54,038 bases of DNA, from contig JACDQM010000102.1 of the NCBI GenBank assembly GCA_015657635.1, forward strand, positions 1 through 54,038. Direction: 5' to 3'. The DNA comes from Roseateles sp. GTDB lineage: Bacteria; Pseudomonadota; Gammaproteobacteria; Burkholderiales; Burkholderiaceae_C. The position numbers were made by a program, and so were the translations under genes. How positions within the stretch are numbered: the stretch's first letter is position 1; each line of letters opens with the position of its first letter. The notes under the pieces are model-generated. The model ran no database searches. It was not told the origin of the DNA and saw only the letters and a program-made list of their open reading frames with translations. Positions 1 to 9,600 of this stretch are shown here, piece by piece.

Positions 1-62
1 GAAATGACTCAGCGCCGATGATAGTGCGGATTCCCGTGTGAAAGTAGGTCATCGTCAGGCTA
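1..62 (+). rRNA. rrf: 5S ribosomal RNA, 3' part (5' end outside window)
   Basis: The first 60 bases match the 3' half of a bacterial 5S rRNA. The segments AGCGCCGATGATAGTG and GAAAGTAGGTCATCGTCAGGC correspond to the conserved helix IV/V and 3' terminal stem. The 5' half lies outside the window, so this is the end of an rRNA operon running rightward. A strong terminator follows about 40 bases downstream. The exact 3' end is estimated. Confidence 0.88.
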
Positions 63-97
63 ATATTCTCCAAACCGCTCACCGCAGTTTGGTACGC

Positions 98-130
98 AAA
101 ACCCCGCTTCTAAACAAGGCGGGGTTTTTG
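98..130 (+). terminator. Rho-independent terminator of the rRNA operon
   Basis: AAAACCCCGC (98-107) pairs with GCGGGGTTTT (119-128) around an 11-base loop and runs into a T tract. It lies just after the 5S rRNA and fits the end of the rrn operon. Confidence 0.9.
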
Positions 131-327
131 CGTTTTTGCGGCCCTGCTGCACGCCCTCACGTTTGAGTCTGTTTCTTGCCCGTGTGACTCAGGTGTTGGG
201 CCAACTCGACCCGTCTTTATGCAGATCAGGCTGCCGGGACCGCAGTTCGTCGCGCAGTGCTGGCGCTGGGTGCGCTTGGTTTCGATACTCTCCCAAACCG
301 CCACCATGGCGGGCAAGGGAGATACAA

Positions 328-621
328 ATGGTTGCCGAAGCTACGGAGCGAGGGCCATTCACGCCAATTCGTGCCTGGTCACCAAGGTTCGGCTTGTTGA
401 CGTTGTCAGCTTGCCTGCTGCTTCCTGCTTTGCCCGCCCAGGCCAGCGAAGTTGTCAAGCTTGCACGGCTGGTGATTACCGGGAGTCGGCTCAGCAGTGA
501 GCGCATGCCGCCAGTCAGCCCACGCATCGAGCAGCTGCCCGCAGTGCTGATCCAAGGGCAACGCAGTGGCGATGGTTTGACACTGGCCGTCCAATTGCGT
601 GGACAGCTCAGGGCGCTCTAA
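328..621 (+). CDS. Small putative secreted protein with a duplicated L-x-x-V-x-I-x-G-x-R motif
   Basis: This 97-residue protein has no function I can name. The ATG at 328 was chosen because GGGAGA lies 6 bases upstream; the open frame runs further back without a good ribosome site. A hydrophobic stretch at about residues 21-38 ending in PALPAQA looks like a signal peptide, so export to the periplasm is likely. The mature part repeats one motif twice: VKLARLVITGSR and EQLPAVLIQGQR. Similar short secreted proteins with L-P-x-V-V-V-x-G-x-R segments are familiar in Rubrivivax/Roseateles-type genomes, from memory only. It lies between an rRNA terminator and a convergent acetyltransferase gene 32 bases away. 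Confidence 0.6.
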   Translation: MVAEATERGPFTPIRAWSPRFGLLTLSACLLLPALPAQASEVVKLARLVITGSRLSSERMPPVSPRIEQLPAVLIQGQRSGDGLTLAVQLRGQLRAL

Positions 622-653
622 GCAATAGCGCTCACGCATCCATTTGCGAATCG

Positions 654-1175
654 TCAGACCCAAGCAGGCGGGTTCGGGTGCAGGCGCGCCATGGCATAGC
701 TGTCTACGTAGCGGCCGGCGCGCAAGGCGTAGGCGCGTTGCCGCCCCTCGATCTCGAAGCCGAAGCGCTTGTACAAGCCGATCGCGCGCTCGTTGTCCAC
801 ATAGACGCCAAGCTCGATGCGCAAGACCTGGCCCCAGTTGTCGGCGTAGTCGAGCAGCGCTGCCATCAATGCCTTGCCAACGCCTCTGCCTTGTGCACTC
901 GGCAGAACCGCGAGCCCAAGATGCATCACATGACGCCGACGTAGGGCTGGCCCCGCTGCGTGCAGGCCTGCGCTGCCCAAGACTTCGCCTTGGCTGACAG
1001 CGACCAGCGGCAGATCGCTGCGACCCGGCGACAGATTGTCCGCGAGCCGCGCCCGCCACTGCTCCTCCGAACCGTAGGGGAGCTGCATAAGGCCCGGCAG
1101 CACTTCCGGGTGGCTCATCAGTCGGGCCATGGCGGCGGCATCGGAGGCTTCGCTGCGGCGTATCGTGATTTCCAT
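654..1175 (-). CDS. GNAT family N-acetyltransferase
   Basis: This 173-residue protein is a single GNAT domain, predicted to move an acetyl group from acetyl-CoA to an amine; the substrate is unknown. The acetyl-CoA binding loop is the Q-G-x-G-x-G/A-type segment SAQGRGVGKAL in the middle. After it comes the typical C-terminal N-x-x-A-x-x-L-Y-x-x-x-G-F segment, here NERAIGLYKRFGFE. The start at 1175 (MEITIRR) is preceded by AGGAG at a 5-base gap. A longer frame from a TTG at 1208 would read through an 11-base C tract and looks unlikely. Its leader holds that homopolymer and the terminator of the upstream gene. Confidence 0.9.
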   Translation of the reverse strand: MEITIRRSEASDAAAMARLMSHPEVLPGLMQLPYGSEEQWRARLADNLSPGRSDLPLVAVSQGEVLGSAGLHAAGPALRRRHVMHLGLAVLPSAQGRGVGKALMAALLDYADNWGQVLRIELGVYVDNERAIGLYKRFGFEIEGRQRAYALRAGRYVDSYAMARLHPNPPAWV

Positions 1176-1206
1176 CTGGGCTCCTGTTGGTGGGGGGGGG
1201 GGAAGC

Positions 1207-1233
1207 AAAAAAGCCCGCTGACTCAGCGGGCTT
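1207..1233 (-). terminator. Rho-independent terminator for the leftward transcript from the yecA-like gene
   Basis: AAGCCCGCTGA (1211-1221) and TCAGCGGGCTT (1223-1233) form an 11-bp stem with a one-base centre. On the minus strand it runs into TTTTTT. It sits between the yecA-like gene region and the GNAT gene, so it separates their transcripts. Confidence 0.85.
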
Positions 1234-1273
1234 CGACGGGATCGTGATGATTGCCTGGGTGCTGCGCCTGCCG

Positions 1274-1495
1274 CTAAGGGCGCCCCGCCATGCTCCGGGC
1301 ACGACTAAACAGGAGCGCGCCGTGATGCTGGGATAGCGACATCAGCTGGGCAGGGATGAAAACGCAGGGCATGCCTTGAGTATCTAGGCCGGTGATCGGC
1401 AGCGTCAAGTCGGGTGGCAGCTTGGCGACAGTGCCGACCTGCGTTCTGCTGCCACGCAGGTCGGCTGCTGGCGGTTGCTGCGCGTCCAAGTGCAC
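1274..1495 (-). CDS. Possible small ORF of unknown function (73 codons, GTG start)
   Basis: This frame fills the gap between the yecA-like gene and its terminator at 1207-1233. Third positions are mostly G or C, as in real genes here, but the start is a GTG with no clear ribosome site and I recognise no domain. It could equally be 3' untranslated sequence. Apart from it, the stretch 1234-1513 shows nothing I can name. Confidence 0.2.
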   Translation of the reverse strand: MHLDAQQPPAADLRGSRTQVGTVAKLPPDLTLPITGLDTQGMPCVFIPAQLMSLSQHHGALLFSRARSMAGRP

Positions 1496-1513
1496 GTGCG
1501 CAGCAGACAGCCT

Positions 1514-2215
1514 TCAATGCAGTTCGCCCTCGGGCGTCGGGTTCTGCAGCCAGAACAGGCGCAGGTCCTGTGCCGAGAACAGCGCATCGTCGATCAGGAC
1601 GTTCTGGTCCACATCCACGTCTTCGTCGTAGGCCTCGGCGATGTAACTGGCGCGCTGTTCGCCTTCAGGCATGGCTACAGCGGCGATGGCCAGCAGCATG
1701 GCGTCCAGCATTTGGCCGGCCTGGCTTTCGTCGTCGTGGATGTACCAGCTGTCTTCGTGATCCTGCACGGCCAGCATGAAGCCTTCGGCCCAGATCACCC
1801 CCGGCGAGGGCAGTTGCGCCAGTTGCTCTGAGCTCAGCACACGCTGCGCCAACAGATCGGCCTTGGTCGCCTCATCGAACTCAGTGATCAGCGGCGTCAG
1901 GTGCATGGCCTCCGGCTCTGCCAGCAGGACATCGGGGTCCAGGCTCTCAGCGATTTCGTTCCAACGCACATGCAAGGCTTCGACGAAGGCTTCGGTCTGC
2001 TCCTGCTCGTCCAGCACGGCCGCCCAGTCCTCGCCGAACAGCGAGTCCATCGCAGCCAGGGGCGAGACCACTTGCGGCCCGCAGATCAGCGCGGTCAGAT
2101 AGCCATCGAGCATGTCGATCGGCACCGGCGCCTCATCGTCCTCGCTCGCCGCAGCCAGCAGCGAAAGCAGTGCGGCAAGCCGCTCGGTGTTGTCGTGGTC
2201 GATGTCCTGGCTCAT
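1514..2215 (-). CDS. YecA/UPF0149 family protein
   Basis: This 233-residue protein matches the UPF0149 (YecA/YgfB-like) family. It has the N-terminal M-L-D-G-Y-L-T-A-L segment (here MLDGYLTALICGP), a central WAEGFM motif, and an acidic C-terminal third. The family is helical and its biochemical role is poorly known. The cysteine-rich SEC-C zinc tail carried by some YecA proteins is absent. The start at 2215 (MSQDIDHDN) is preferred over an upstream frame opening at 2275 because AAGGACAAGG precedes it and the extra 20 residues overlap the alaS terminator. It lies downstream of alaS in the same direction, separated from it by that terminator. Confidence 0.8.
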   Translation of the reverse strand: MSQDIDHDNTERLAALLSLLAAASEDDEAPVPIDMLDGYLTALICGPQVVSPLAAMDSLFGEDWAAVLDEQEQTEAFVEALHVRWNEIAESLDPDVLLAEPEAMHLTPLITEFDEATKADLLAQRVLSSEQLAQLPSPGVIWAEGFMLAVQDHEDSWYIHDDESQAGQMLDAMLLAIAAVAMPEGEQRASYIAEAYDEDVDVDQNVLIDDALFSAQDLRLFWLQNPTPEGELH

Positions 2216-2237
2216 GGCCTTGTCCTTGTCTTGCGGG

Positions 2238-2269
2238 ATAAAAGAACAAGGGCCCGCGAGGGGCCCTTG
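2238..2269 (-). terminator. Rho-independent terminator of alaS
   Basis: CAAGGGCCC (2247-2255) pairs with GGGCCCTTG (2261-2269) around a 5-base loop. Read leftward, the stem is followed by TTCTTTTAT. It lies 24 bases past the alaS stop codon. Confidence 0.85.
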
Positions 2270-2293
2270 CGTCATGCATTGTCCGACTTATCG

Positions 2294-4921
2294 TCAGAGC
2301 TTGGCTGCCACCCAGGCTTGTACACCGGCCAGGGCCGCTGGCAGGGCCTTGGCATCGGTACCACCGGCCATGGCCAGGTCCGGCTTGCCGCCGCCCTTGC
2401 CGCCGACCTGCTGAGCAACGAAGTTCACGAGATCGCCAGCCTTCAGCTTGCCGATCGAGTCGGCGGTGACACCGGCCGCCAGCTGCACCTTGTCGCCATC
2501 CACCGCGGCCAGCACGATGGCAGCGGTCTTCAGCTTGTCCTTGAGCTTGTCCATGGTCTCGCGCAAGGTCTTGGCATCGGCGCCCACCAGTGTGGCGGCC
2601 AGCACCTTGAGGCCTTTGATGTCGACCGCCTGCGCCAGCAACTCGTCGCCCTGTGCGGAAGCCAGCTTGCTCTTGGCGGCGGCCAGCTCCTTCTCCAGCG
2701 CCTTGACCTGATCCAGCACCGCATGCAGGCGCTGCTCCAGCTCGGCCGGCGCCGCCTTCAGCGTGCCAGCCACGGCCTGCACGGTGGACTCCAGCGACTG
2801 CAAATAGGCCAGCGCGTTATCGCCGGTGACGGCTTCGACGCGGCGCACGCCGGCGGCAACACCGCCCTCAGCCACGATCTTGAACAGGCCGATGTCACCG
2901 GTCGCCTTGACGTGGGTGCCGCCGCACAGCTCTTTCGAGGAGCCGATGCTGAGCACGCGCACCGTCTCACCGTACTTCTCGCCGAACAGCATCATCGCGC
3001 CGCTCTTTTGCGCATCCTCCAGTGCCATCACTTGCGCGTCGGCCGCCGCATTGGCGAGGATCTCGGCGTTCACCAGGCTCTCCACCTTGGCGATCTGCTC
3101 AGCGCTCATCGGCGCGTTGTGCGCGAAGTCGAAGCGGGTGCGCTCGGCATTCACCAGCGAACCCTTCTGCTGCACATGGCTGCCGAGCACTTCACGCAAG
3201 GCCTTGTGCATCAGGTGGGTGGCGCTGTGGTTGCGCACGGTCTTGGCACGGGCCTCAGCATCCACCTTGGCGACGAACACATCGCCGACCTTGATCGATC
3301 CTTCCAGCACGCGGCCGTGGTGGCCGAAGACATCGGCCTGGATCTTCAGCGTGTCCTCGACCACAAAGCGGCTCGTGTTGTTGCGCAGCTCGCCGTTGTC
3401 GCCGGCCTGACCGCCGCTCTCGGCATAGAAGGGCGTGTGATCCAGCACCACCACGGCATCGTCGCCGGCCTTGGCTTCGGCAACGGCAGCGCCGTCCACA
3501 TAGACAGCGGTCACGGCGGAGGTCTCGCAGACCAGATGGTTGTAGCCATGGAAGGCGGTCGGCGTGCCCTTGTACTCCAGACCCTGGGCCATCTTGAACT
3601 TGCCGGCGGCACGTGCCTGCTCGCGCTGGCGATTCATCGCCGCTTCGAAGCCGGCTTGGTCCACCGTGACGCCGCGCTCGCGGCAGACGTCGGCTGTCAG
3701 GTCGACCGGGAAACCGTAGGTGTCGTGCAGCTTGAAGGCCGTTTCGCCATCCACCTGCTTGGCGTCACCTGCCAGCGCGCCTTCGAGAATCTCCATGCCG
3801 TTGGCGATGGTCTGGAAGAAACGCTCCTCTTCCTGCTTCAGCACCTCGGTGACGCGGGCCTGGGCCTGGCGCAGTTCCGGGTAGGCATCACCCATCTGCG
3901 TGACCAGTTCCGCCACGATCTTGTGGAAGAAGGGCGTGCGCGCACCCAGCTTGTAACCATGGCGGATGGCGCGGCGGGCGATGCGGCGCAGCACATAGCC
4001 GCGGCCTTCGTTGCCCGGGATCACGCCGTCGACGATGGTGAAGCTGCAGGCGCGGATATGGTCGGCGATGACCTTCAGCGAGGCACTGTCCTTGTCGCAG
4101 TCACCGGCACCGGCGCCATCCACGGCCGACTTGGCCGCAGCCAGCAGGCCGACGAAGGTGTCGATCTCATAGTTGCTGTGCACATGCTGCAGCACGGCCG
4201 CCAGACGCTCCAGGCCCATGCCGGTGTCGACGCTGGGCTTGGGCAGCTTGTGCATCGCGCCGTCTTCGGTGCGGTTGAACTGCATGAAGACGTTGTTCCA
4301 GATCTCGATGTAGCGGTCACCGTCTTCGTTCGGGCTGCCCGGAGGGCCGCCGGCCACGTCGGGGCCGTGGTCGTAGAAGATTTCGGTGCAGGGGCCACAG
4401 GGGCCGGTATCGCCCATCATCCAGAAGTTGTCGGACATGTAGCGGCCGCCCTTGTTGTCGCCGATGCGCACGATGCGCTCGGCGGGCACACCCACCACCT
4501 TGTTCCAGATCTCGTAGGCCTCGTCGTCCTCGGCGTAGACCGTCACCCACAGCTTTTCGGCCGGCAGCATGAATTTGGTCGTCAGCAACTCCCAGGCGAA
4601 GGAGATCGCGTCATGCTTGAAGTAATCCCCGAAGCTGAAGTTGCCCAGCATTTCGAAGAAGGTGTGATGGCGCGCGGTGTAGCCGACGTTGTCCAGGTCG
4701 TTGTGCTTGCCGCCGGCGCGGATGCACTTCTGGCTGGTGGTGGCTCGGCTGTAGGCGCGCTTGTCGAAGCCCAGGAACACGTCCTTGAACTGGTTCATGC
4801 CCGCATTGGTGAACAGCAGCGTCGGGTCGTCTCCCGGCACGACCGGGCTGGACGCCACGATCTGGTGGCCCTTGGACTCGAAGAACTTCAGAAAGGTTTG
4901 GCGAATCTCAGCTGCTTTCAT
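2294..4921 (-). CDS. alaS: Alanyl-tRNA synthetase
   Basis: This 875-residue class II synthetase charges tRNA-Ala with alanine in the cytoplasm and edits mischarged tRNA. It is full length for the family. The N-terminal catalytic domain begins with [19 protein letters not shown] and includes [12 protein letters not shown]. The editing domain carries zinc-binding HSATHLMH (about residue 563) and CGGTH (about residue 665). A C-Ala domain follows, with the usual [15 protein letters not shown] segment near the end. It is divergent from gabD, with a shared 139-base promoter region containing a perfect TATAAT for this gene. A clear terminator follows it. Confidence 0.98.
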   Translation of the reverse strand: MKAAEIRQTFLKFFESKGHQIVASSPVVPGDDPTLLFTNAGMNQFKDVFLGFDKRAYSRATTSQKCIRAGGKHNDLDNVGYTARHHTFFEMLGNFSFGDYFKHDAISFAWELLTTKFMLPAEKLWVTVYAEDDEAYEIWNKVVGVPAERIVRIGDNKGGRYMSDNFWMMGDTGPCGPCTEIFYDHGPDVAGGPPGSPNEDGDRYIEIWNNVFMQFNRTEDGAMHKLPKPSVDTGMGLERLAAVLQHVHSNYEIDTFVGLLAAAKSAVDGAGAGDCDKDSASLKVIADHIRACSFTIVDGVIPGNEGRGYVLRRIARRAIRHGYKLGARTPFFHKIVAELVTQMGDAYPELRQAQARVTEVLKQEEERFFQTIANGMEILEGALAGDAKQVDGETAFKLHDTYGFPVDLTADVCRERGVTVDQAGFEAAMNRQREQARAAGKFKMAQGLEYKGTPTAFHGYNHLVCETSAVTAVYVDGAAVAEAKAGDDAVVVLDHTPFYAESGGQAGDNGELRNNTSRFVVEDTLKIQADVFGHHGRVLEGSIKVGDVFVAKVDAEARAKTVRNHSATHLMHKALREVLGSHVQQKGSLVNAERTRFDFAHNAPMSAEQIAKVESLVNAEILANAAADAQVMALEDAQKSGAMMLFGEKYGETVRVLSIGSSKELCGGTHVKATGDIGLFKIVAEGGVAAGVRRVEAVTGDNALAYLQSLESTVQAVAGTLKAAPAELEQRLHAVLDQVKALEKELAAAKSKLASAQGDELLAQAVDIKGLKVLAATLVGADAKTLRETMDKLKDKLKTAAIVLAAVDGDKVQLAAGVTADSIGKLKAGDLVNFVAQQVGGKGGGKPDLAMAGGTDAKALPAALAGVQAWVAAKL

Positions 4922-4978
4922 TCCGGGGCTTTCTGCTCACACCGCACGCGGTAAATGCTTGATTTTGGGAGGGTTTTG

Positions 4979-4984
4979 ATTATA
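4979..4984 (-). promoter_or_regulatory. Probable -10 element (TATAAT) for alaS
   Basis: On the minus strand a perfect TATAAT lies 58 bases upstream of the alaS start, in the alaS/gabD divergent region. No good -35 hexamer is visible at 17 bases, so strength and exact start point are uncertain. Confidence 0.5.
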
Positions 4985-5060
4985 GGTGCGGGCTCCGCCA
5001 GCGCCGCCCAGCCGAGCGGGTAGAGTGCGGTGTTCCCGTACTCGTTGTGTGGAGTTTGCA

Positions 5061-6548
5061 ATGGATAGCAAGACCAGCCCCCTGGCTGCGCTGGAAGACG
5101 CCAGCCTGCTCAAGACCCAGTCCCTGATCAATGGCGAGTGGGTCAGCGCGCAGTCGACTTTCGCCGTCTTCGACCCCGCCACTGGCGCACATCTGGCCGA
5201 TGTCGCCAATGTGGGTGCCCTTGAAGCAGAAGCCGCCATTGCCGCAGCCAACAATGCCTGGCCCGCCTGGCGCAGCAAGACCGCCAAGGAGCGGGCCGCG
5301 ACGCTGATGCGCTGGTATCAGCTGCTGATCAAGCATGCCGACGATCTGGCGCGGCTGATGACGGCCGAGCAGGGCAAGCCGCTGGCCGAGGCCCGTGGCG
5401 AGGTGGTCTATGGCGCCAGCTTCGTCGAGTGGTTTGCCGAAGAGGGCAAGCGCATCTACGGCGAGACCATTCCGACCACCGACAACAACAAGCGCTATCT
5501 GGTGCTGAAGCAGTCGATGGGCGTCTGTGCGGCGATCACGCCCTGGAACTTCCCCATTGCCATGATCACCCGCAAGGTGGCGCCTGCACTGGCGGCCGGC
5601 TGCACGGTGGTCATCAAGCCGGCCGAGGCGACGCCGCTGTGCGCCTTGGCTGTGGCCGAACTGGCCCAGCGCGCGGGCATACCGGCCGGCGTGCTGAATG
5701 TGCTCAGCGCCGACGCCGACAACTCGGTGGTGATCGGCCATGTGCTGTGTGAAAGCGATGTGGTGCGGCATCTGTCCTTCACCGGCTCCACCGAGGTCGG
5801 CCGCATCCTGATGAAGCAATGCGCACCGACGATCAAGAAGCTGTCGCTGGAACTGGGCGGCAATGCGCCCTTCATCGTGTTCGACGACGCCGATCTGGAT
5901 TCCGCTGTCGAAGGGGCACTGGCCAGCAAGTACCGCAATGCGGGCCAGACCTGTGTCTGTGCCAACCGCTTCTATGTGCAGTCGGGCATCTATGACGCCT
6001 TCGTCGAGAAGCTGGCGGCCAAGGTGGGTGAGATCAAGGTCGGCAATGGCTTCGAGCCCGGCGTCAACCAGGGGCCGCTGATCGACGACCAGGCTCTCAG
6101 CAAGGTCGAATCGCATGTGGCCGATGCGCTGGCCCAGGGAGCCCGCCTGCTGGCTGGCGGTCAGCGCCGTGAAGACCTGGGCGCCCGCTTCTTCGCGCCT
6201 ACCGTGCTGGCCGACGCCAAGCCCGGCATGTTGTGCGCGCGAGAGGAGACCTTCGGCCCCGTGGCTCCGGTGTTCAGGTTCGACAGTGAGGCCGAAGCCA
6301 TTGCTCTGGCCAACAACACCGAGTTCGGCCTGGCCAGCTATTTTTTCAGCCGGGATATCGGCCGCATCTTCCGCGTTGGTGAAGCGCTTGAGTACGGTAT
6401 GGTGGGCGTCAACACCGGCTTGATCTCTGTGGCCGAGGTGCCCTTCGGCGGCGTCAAGCAGTCCGGGCTCGGACGCGAGGGCTCGCATCACGGCATTGAT
6501 GATTACGTTGAGTTGAAATACCTCTGTCTCGGCGATATCCAGAAGTAA
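5061..6548 (+). CDS. gabD: NAD(P)-dependent succinate-semialdehyde dehydrogenase
   Basis: This 495-residue aldehyde dehydrogenase oxidises succinate semialdehyde to succinate in the last step of GABA breakdown. The catalytic elements are present: TPWNFPIAM for cofactor and substrate binding, the general base Glu264 in LELGGNAP, and the nucleophile Cys298 in GQTCVCANR. The T-C-V-C pattern, with a second cysteine two residues on, is typical of GabD and is linked to redox control in the E. coli enzyme. The start at 5061 has GGAG 6 bases upstream. No gabT or transporter gene adjoins it. Glutarate semialdehyde (DavD) is an alternative substrate that cannot be excluded. Confidence 0.92.
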   Translation: MDSKTSPLAALEDASLLKTQSLINGEWVSAQSTFAVFDPATGAHLADVANVGALEAEAAIAAANNAWPAWRSKTAKERAATLMRWYQLLIKHADDLARLMTAEQGKPLAEARGEVVYGASFVEWFAEEGKRIYGETIPTTDNNKRYLVLKQSMGVCAAITPWNFPIAMITRKVAPALAAGCTVVIKPAEATPLCALAVAELAQRAGIPAGVLNVLSADADNSVVIGHVLCESDVVRHLSFTGSTEVGRILMKQCAPTIKKLSLELGGNAPFIVFDDADLDSAVEGALASKYRNAGQTCVCANRFYVQSGIYDAFVEKLAAKVGEIKVGNGFEPGVNQGPLIDDQALSKVESHVADALAQGARLLAGGQRREDLGARFFAPTVLADAKPGMLCAREETFGPVAPVFRFDSEAEAIALANNTEFGLASYFFSRDIGRIFRVGEALEYGMVGVNTGLISVAEVPFGGVKQSGLGREGSHHGIDDYVELKYLCLGDIQK

Positions 6549-6611
6549 GGCTGCTAAACCCGGGCCGCCTTGCTGACCAGGCGCACTGTGCGCCGAGGGG
6601 ACGATTCACAG

Positions 6612-9600
6612 ATGAAGCGCGAGAACGGCGAATCGAAGGACCCAGGACACGGTGCAGCAACTGCTGCCAGACCCGCCGTGCTCGTCGCTGTGCTGCTGGC
6701 GTTTCTCGGCTTCGCCGCCACGGCCGGCGTCTGGTCACTGATCGAAGCTGGCGCCAGGGATGAAGCTCGCGAGCGTTTCGAGCGGTTTTCGGAGCGTGTG
6801 GAGGCCGAGGTCCAGCGCCGCCTGAGACAGGCGTTGCCGGCACTTCATGCGATTCGCGGCTTGTACTCGGATGGGGGCGAGCCGTCCGCCTCCCGCTTCC
6901 ATCAGTTTGTCGACTCCGCTGACCTTGAAGCGAATGGGCAGGGCGTTCGCAGTTTCGCGATCGTGGCCCCCGTGCGGCGCGATGCGCTGGCGGACTTCGA
7001 GTCGCAGCTGCGCAGCGAGACGCTGGCCGACTTCCGTGTCCGCGGCCAGGGCGGCACCGACCCCATGGCCTACGTCATCAAGCATGTGGCGCCGCTGTCC
7101 CGCAATTACTTGGCCTGGGGGCTTGATATCGGCGCTGAGGCGATCAAGCGGCAGGCGATCGAGCGCGCCATCAGCAGCGGCGAGCCGGCGCTGAGCGGCC
7201 GCTTCAACCTCTTGCACGATGCCAAGGCGAAGCCTGCCTACCTGCTGCTCTTGCCCATCTACCGACCGGGCGCTGACCCCGTATCGCCTCATCAACGCCA
7301 ACGCGCGCTGCTCAGTCTTGCCTACGCGTCCTTGATCATGCCGGAGCTGCTGGCCCGCGTTGAGCAACTTGCCGAAGGACAGCTGGATGTCGAATTCCAT
7401 GACGGCAGCGTCGCAGAGGCGAAGCACCTGCTCTATGCCAGCGAGGCCGGCAAGGCTGGCCAAATGGGCTTGCAGGGCGTCCGGCAGATCGATTTTGGTG
7501 GCCAACGCTTCACCTTGCAGATGCGCGCCAATGCTGCATTCGAGCAAGGCTTGGCCAACAATGCGGCTGGCTCATGGGTGATCGTTTTCGGCGTTCTCGC
7601 CAGCCTGGGTTTGGCGGCAGCTGGGTTTCTGTTGGTCTCCGCTCGCAGTCGTGCCGAGTCCTTGGCTCGGCGCCTGACCGAAGATCTGGAGCAACTGGCC
7701 CATGTGGCCCGTGCGACCGGTGACGCTGTCATGTACCTGAATCCCGCCGGCGAAATCCAGTGGGTCAATGACGCCTTCAGTCGTGTCACGGGGCTGCGCG
7801 CCGAAGAGGCGCTCGGGCAACGCTCCAGCGAGCTTTTCGCCGATGCCCTCACTCGCAGCGCGGCGGTGCTGGATGGCGCACGGCAGCGCGAGCAAGCGTT
7901 CCAACTGACACAGGGCATCCGACGCGCTGACGGCACGCCGGCCTGGGTGCAGCGGGACTTGCTGCCGCAGCACGATGCGCAGGGGCGACTGCGAGGCTTC
8001 GTCGACATTCTTCATGACGTCACTCGGCTCAAGGATGCCGAGGCCTCGTTGGCGCGCGCACTGGCGGAGAGCCGCGCCGTTTGGAAGGCCGTTGAGACCC
8101 ATGCCATCGTCTCGGTGGCCGATCGCCAGGGTGTGATCGTTGACGCAAATGAGGGTTTTCAGCGGATCAGTGGCTACAGCCGCGAAGAGTTGCTGGGTGC
8201 CAACCATCGCATCGTCAACTCGGGCCTGATGTCGCCGCAGTTCTGGGACGAGATGTGGATCGCGATCTCTGCCGGGCGCCCGTGGCGCGGACAGATATGC
8301 AATCGAGCCAAGGACGGCTCGCTGTATTGGGTGGACAGCCTGATCGCACCGATACCGGACGAGCATGGGATGCCGCTGCGCTATGTCTCGATCCGCTTCG
8401 ACATCACTGGAAGCAAGCAGGCGGCGGACGAACTGCAGCGCGAGCGCCAGCGCCTGAGCCACATCATCGAGGGCACGGGCGCTGGCACCTGGGAGATGAA
8501 CCTGCAGACCGGCGCGGCAAGTTTCAACGCGCGCTGGGCCGAGATGCTCGGCCTCACGATGGCCGATATGGCCGGCGCAAGCATCGAAACCTGGCGCCAA
8601 CGGGTGCACGAGAAAGATCTGCCGGCCGCGGAAGCGGCGCTGCGCAGGCACCTCGCTGGTGAGGCGCCGCTGTACGAAGCCGAGTTGCGCATGCGCCATG
8701 CGAGCGGCGGCTGGGTCTGGGTGCTGACGCGCGGCAAGCTGCTCAGCCGTGATGCTGATGGCGAGCCGATGGAGATGGCCGGCACGCATCTGGACATCAC
8801 TGCCCGAAAGGAGGCGGAGCGCCGCTTGCAGGACGGCAGACGTTTATTGACCCGGATCGAAGGCTTGGCTGGCGTGGGCGGCTGGTCTTTGGATCTGGAA
8901 ACTCAAACGCTCAGCTTCTCAGAGGGCTTGGCCCCCTTGTTTGGCCACAGCTTGGAAGCGCAAAAGGGCTTGGCCGAGTTGCTGATGCATTTTGACGATG
9001 GCGATCGCGCCAGGCTGCAAGCCGCCATCGATCAAGCTATGGCCAGTGGTCAGGGCTGGGACATGGAGCTGGCCGCCGACGCAGAGGAAGGCGGGGCTGA
9101 TTGGTTGCGCAGCGTGGGCGAGCTGGAGCGCCTGGATGGCGGCGGCACGAGGCTGGTGGGCGCATTCGCCGACATCAGCACGCGCAAGCTGCTGGAAGCG
9201 CGCACCGAGCGCAGCAACCAGGTGCTGCGTTCGGTGTTGGATAACCTGCCTTGTGGACTGAGCGTCTTCGGTGCCGATCTGCGCCTGCTGGCTGAAAACC
9301 ACCAGTTCCGCGAGCTGCTAGGTTTCCCGGACGAGCTCTTCGCCAACGGTGCGGCCCGTTTCGAGGACATCATCCGCTTCAATGGACGGCGCGGCGAGTA
9401 CGGCAGCGGCTCAGAGGTGCCCGAGGTGGTTGAGCAGATCATCGAGCGGGCGCGTCACCCAAGCGCCCATCAGTTCGAACGCGCCCGCCCCAATGGCGTG
9501 ACCTTGGAGGTGCGCGGTTCCCCGCTGCCTGGGGGAGGTTTTGTCACGACCTACGTCGACATCAGTGAGCGCAAGCAGCTCGAAGCGGCGCGAGAGCAGG

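Noticed and set aside
1901..4954. Very long open frame antisense to alaS (over 1000 codons)
   Set aside because: It is the mirror of a well-conserved alaS in high-GC DNA, is rich in His/Gln/Leu as shadow frames are, and has no recognisable domain.
4980..6491. Long minus-strand frame opposite gabD
   Set aside because: Composition is that of an antisense shadow and gabD is fully supported by catalytic motifs.
6580..6594. Short palindrome GGCGCACTGTGCGCC after gabD as a terminator
   Set aside because: Seven-base arms with a one-base centre cannot form a proper loop, and no T tract follows.
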